From a virus: a stretch of DNA of 23,594 nt. The notes under the pieces are model-generated. The model did no database searches, was not told the DNA's origin, and was given only the letters and a program-made list of their open reading frames with translations. The position numbers and the translations under genes were made by a program. This document shows positions 22,555 to 23,594 of this stretch, piece after piece. Each line of letters starts with the position of its first letter. The stretch's first letter is position 1. The stretch lies in the IMG/VR virus record IMGVR_UViG_3300043411_000526, positions 1-23,594 of that record; one strand, given 5' to 3'.

Positions 22555-23594
22555 TCAGTAAACACCTGTTGATCTCTGCGCCTTGGAGTCGGCCTCGGCG
22601 TCCATGAATTGAATGTCAGACACGGCCATGTAGCGGCAGGCGTCAATGGGGTCCTTGGTTGCCTCGGTCTGACCCAATTTCGCCGTATACTCACTCATTG
22701 CGTAAATGAAGTTCTGGCACCCGTCGCTCACCATGAGGCGCGGCGCATTCACAGAGTCCAGCGGACGCTTATCGTCCCACGCTAGCTGGTTGTTGATGAG
22801 CTGAAGGCCATTTTCAATGTCCACACCAGATGCCGGAATCACGGTCATGTCCAAGTCGTCCAAGTCGGAAATAATCGTGCGCGCACCGTCGTCCTTCGAC
22901 TGCGTTTCAGCCGCACCCATGCGAGGGTCTATGTACCGCTCGAAAATCTTTTCCTCGCCCTCGGCCGTCTTGATGGTGTCCACGTAGTCCTTCACGCCGA
23001 ACTTGCGACCCTTCTGCGCCGGACCGGGTTTGTTACCGGGTAACGCCCAGTCATCGTCGTCAGGAAATTCCCGATATACCCACCAGCAGCCGCGAGCATC
23101 GACTGCAATCCAAAGCATGAACCAGCTCTTGCTTCCGCCTGGATCGATGGCCATGTAGCGCGTTACCGGATACTCTGGATTCTTGATGAACGGAAGCTTG
23201 TCGTGCTCGATGACGTTGATCTCTTTATTGAATCCGGGGAACACGCCTGCAATCGACTTCGTAGGCACACCAAATCCACGCGCGAGAAACGTCGCCTTAT
23301 CTGCATTCCTATTGAGGCGCAAAAACTCCCTGTAGTCCGTGAATGGATTGTCGGCCGTGTGGGCGTAATAAATCATCGTGCTCTCCATCGACAGACTCTC
23401 CTGCACGACCGGCACGTAGCCATTGATTCGCGGATCGTCGCACCATACTTTCTCAATCGTTTTAGTCTTCGCTAGAATCTTTTCAATAGTGTCGTTCCAC
23501 CCGTCAATGACCGTGTACGTGAGCAGCAAGCGACCGTGGTATGTGAAAAGTCGATACTTAAGAGTTTCGAGCAATGCTAGTGGGACTTTCTCAT
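22555..23594 (-). CDS. terL: Terminase large subunit, C-terminal part (cut by window edge)
   Basis: The frame is open to the right edge. The first readable residues are x-E-K-V-P, the end of a Walker B 'D-E-x-x-P' segment, whose first codon is NAT and so allows Asp. The TTG at 23572-23574 is therefore internal, not a start. Next comes LLLTYTVIDGWNDTI (ATPase coupling motif), then the linker with FGVPTKSIAGVFPGF. The RNase H-like nuclease follows: YMAIDPGGSKSW carries the first metal-binding Asp, DPRMGAAE a second candidate, and DPIDACRYM the last Asp. The ATPase N-terminus lies outside the window. The protein cuts concatemers and drives DNA into the head through the portal encoded directly downstream. 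Confidence 0.9.
   Translation of the reverse strand, partial: EKVPLALLETLKYRLFTYHGRLLLTYTVIDGWNDTIEKILAKTKTIEKVWCDDPRINGYVPVVQESLSMESTMIYYAHTADNPFTDYREFLRLNRNADKATFLARGFGVPTKSIAGVFPGFNKEINVIEHDKLPFIKNPEYPVTRYMAIDPGGSKSWFMLWIAVDARGCWWVYREFPDDDDWALPGNKPGPAQKGRKFGVKDYVDTIKTAEGEEKIFERYIDPRMGAAETQSKDDGARTIISDLDDLDMTVIPASGVDIENGLQLINNQLAWDDKRPLDSVNAPRLMVSDGCQNFIYAMSEYTAKLGQTEATKDPIDACRYMAVSDIQFMDAEADSKAQRSTGVY

Overview
The window is part of the late structural module of a tailed bacteriophage (or prophage), read entirely from the minus strand, so the biological order runs from the right edge to the left edge. Both edges cut genes: the large terminase on the right and a metallophosphoesterase on the left. 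The major capsid protein is of the SU10/DUF5309 type. There is a beta-propeller tail-nozzle-like protein, two Gly/Ala-rich ejection-type proteins, and no tape measure, sheath or tube genes. This points to a short-tailed podovirus-like virus. A lipobox protein and several Sec-type signal peptides suggest a diderm (Gram-negative-type) host, but the sequence does not identify the host. Composition is moderately GC-rich in the capsid genes and clearly lower in some tail and endonuclease segments.

Region 1 (about 23594-15100) is packaging and head: terminase large subunit, portal, a small coupled gene, scaffold, major capsid protein, a decoration-like protein, a small conserved gene, a neck/connector protein carrying an inserted jelly-roll-like domain, and a small structural protein. 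Two hairpins with U-rich tails sit in the only sizeable gaps, after the portal/small-gene pair and after the decoration gene, and probably set stoichiometry. Region 2 (about 15100-5700) is tail and ejection: a beta-rich structural protein, a 55-residue coiled-coil protein, a beta-propeller nozzle, a fibre-like protein, a Gly/Pro-repeat virion protein and two likely internal virion proteins. It is interrupted by two free-standing endonuclease genes of different families (endonuclease VII type with two extra zinc-knuckle-like repeats, and HNH plus AP2).

Region 3 (about 5700-1320) holds three consecutive beta-rich fibre/spike-like genes that each start with what looks like a Sec signal peptide, which is unexpected for proteins normally assembled on virions in the cytoplasm. 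This is the most interesting part of the window. Region 4 (about 1320-1) is a tightly overlapping group of three small membrane or lipoprotein genes, likely the lysis cassette (no endolysin is visible), followed by a metallophosphoesterase with an N-terminal coiled coil.

Genes are packed with ATGA, TAATG and TGATG junctions, and only two starts have a strong Shine-Dalgarno sequence, so translational coupling probably dominates. No stretch longer than 300 bases lacks a gene. I saw no tRNA, CRISPR array, integrase, insertion sequence or plus-strand gene that I could support.
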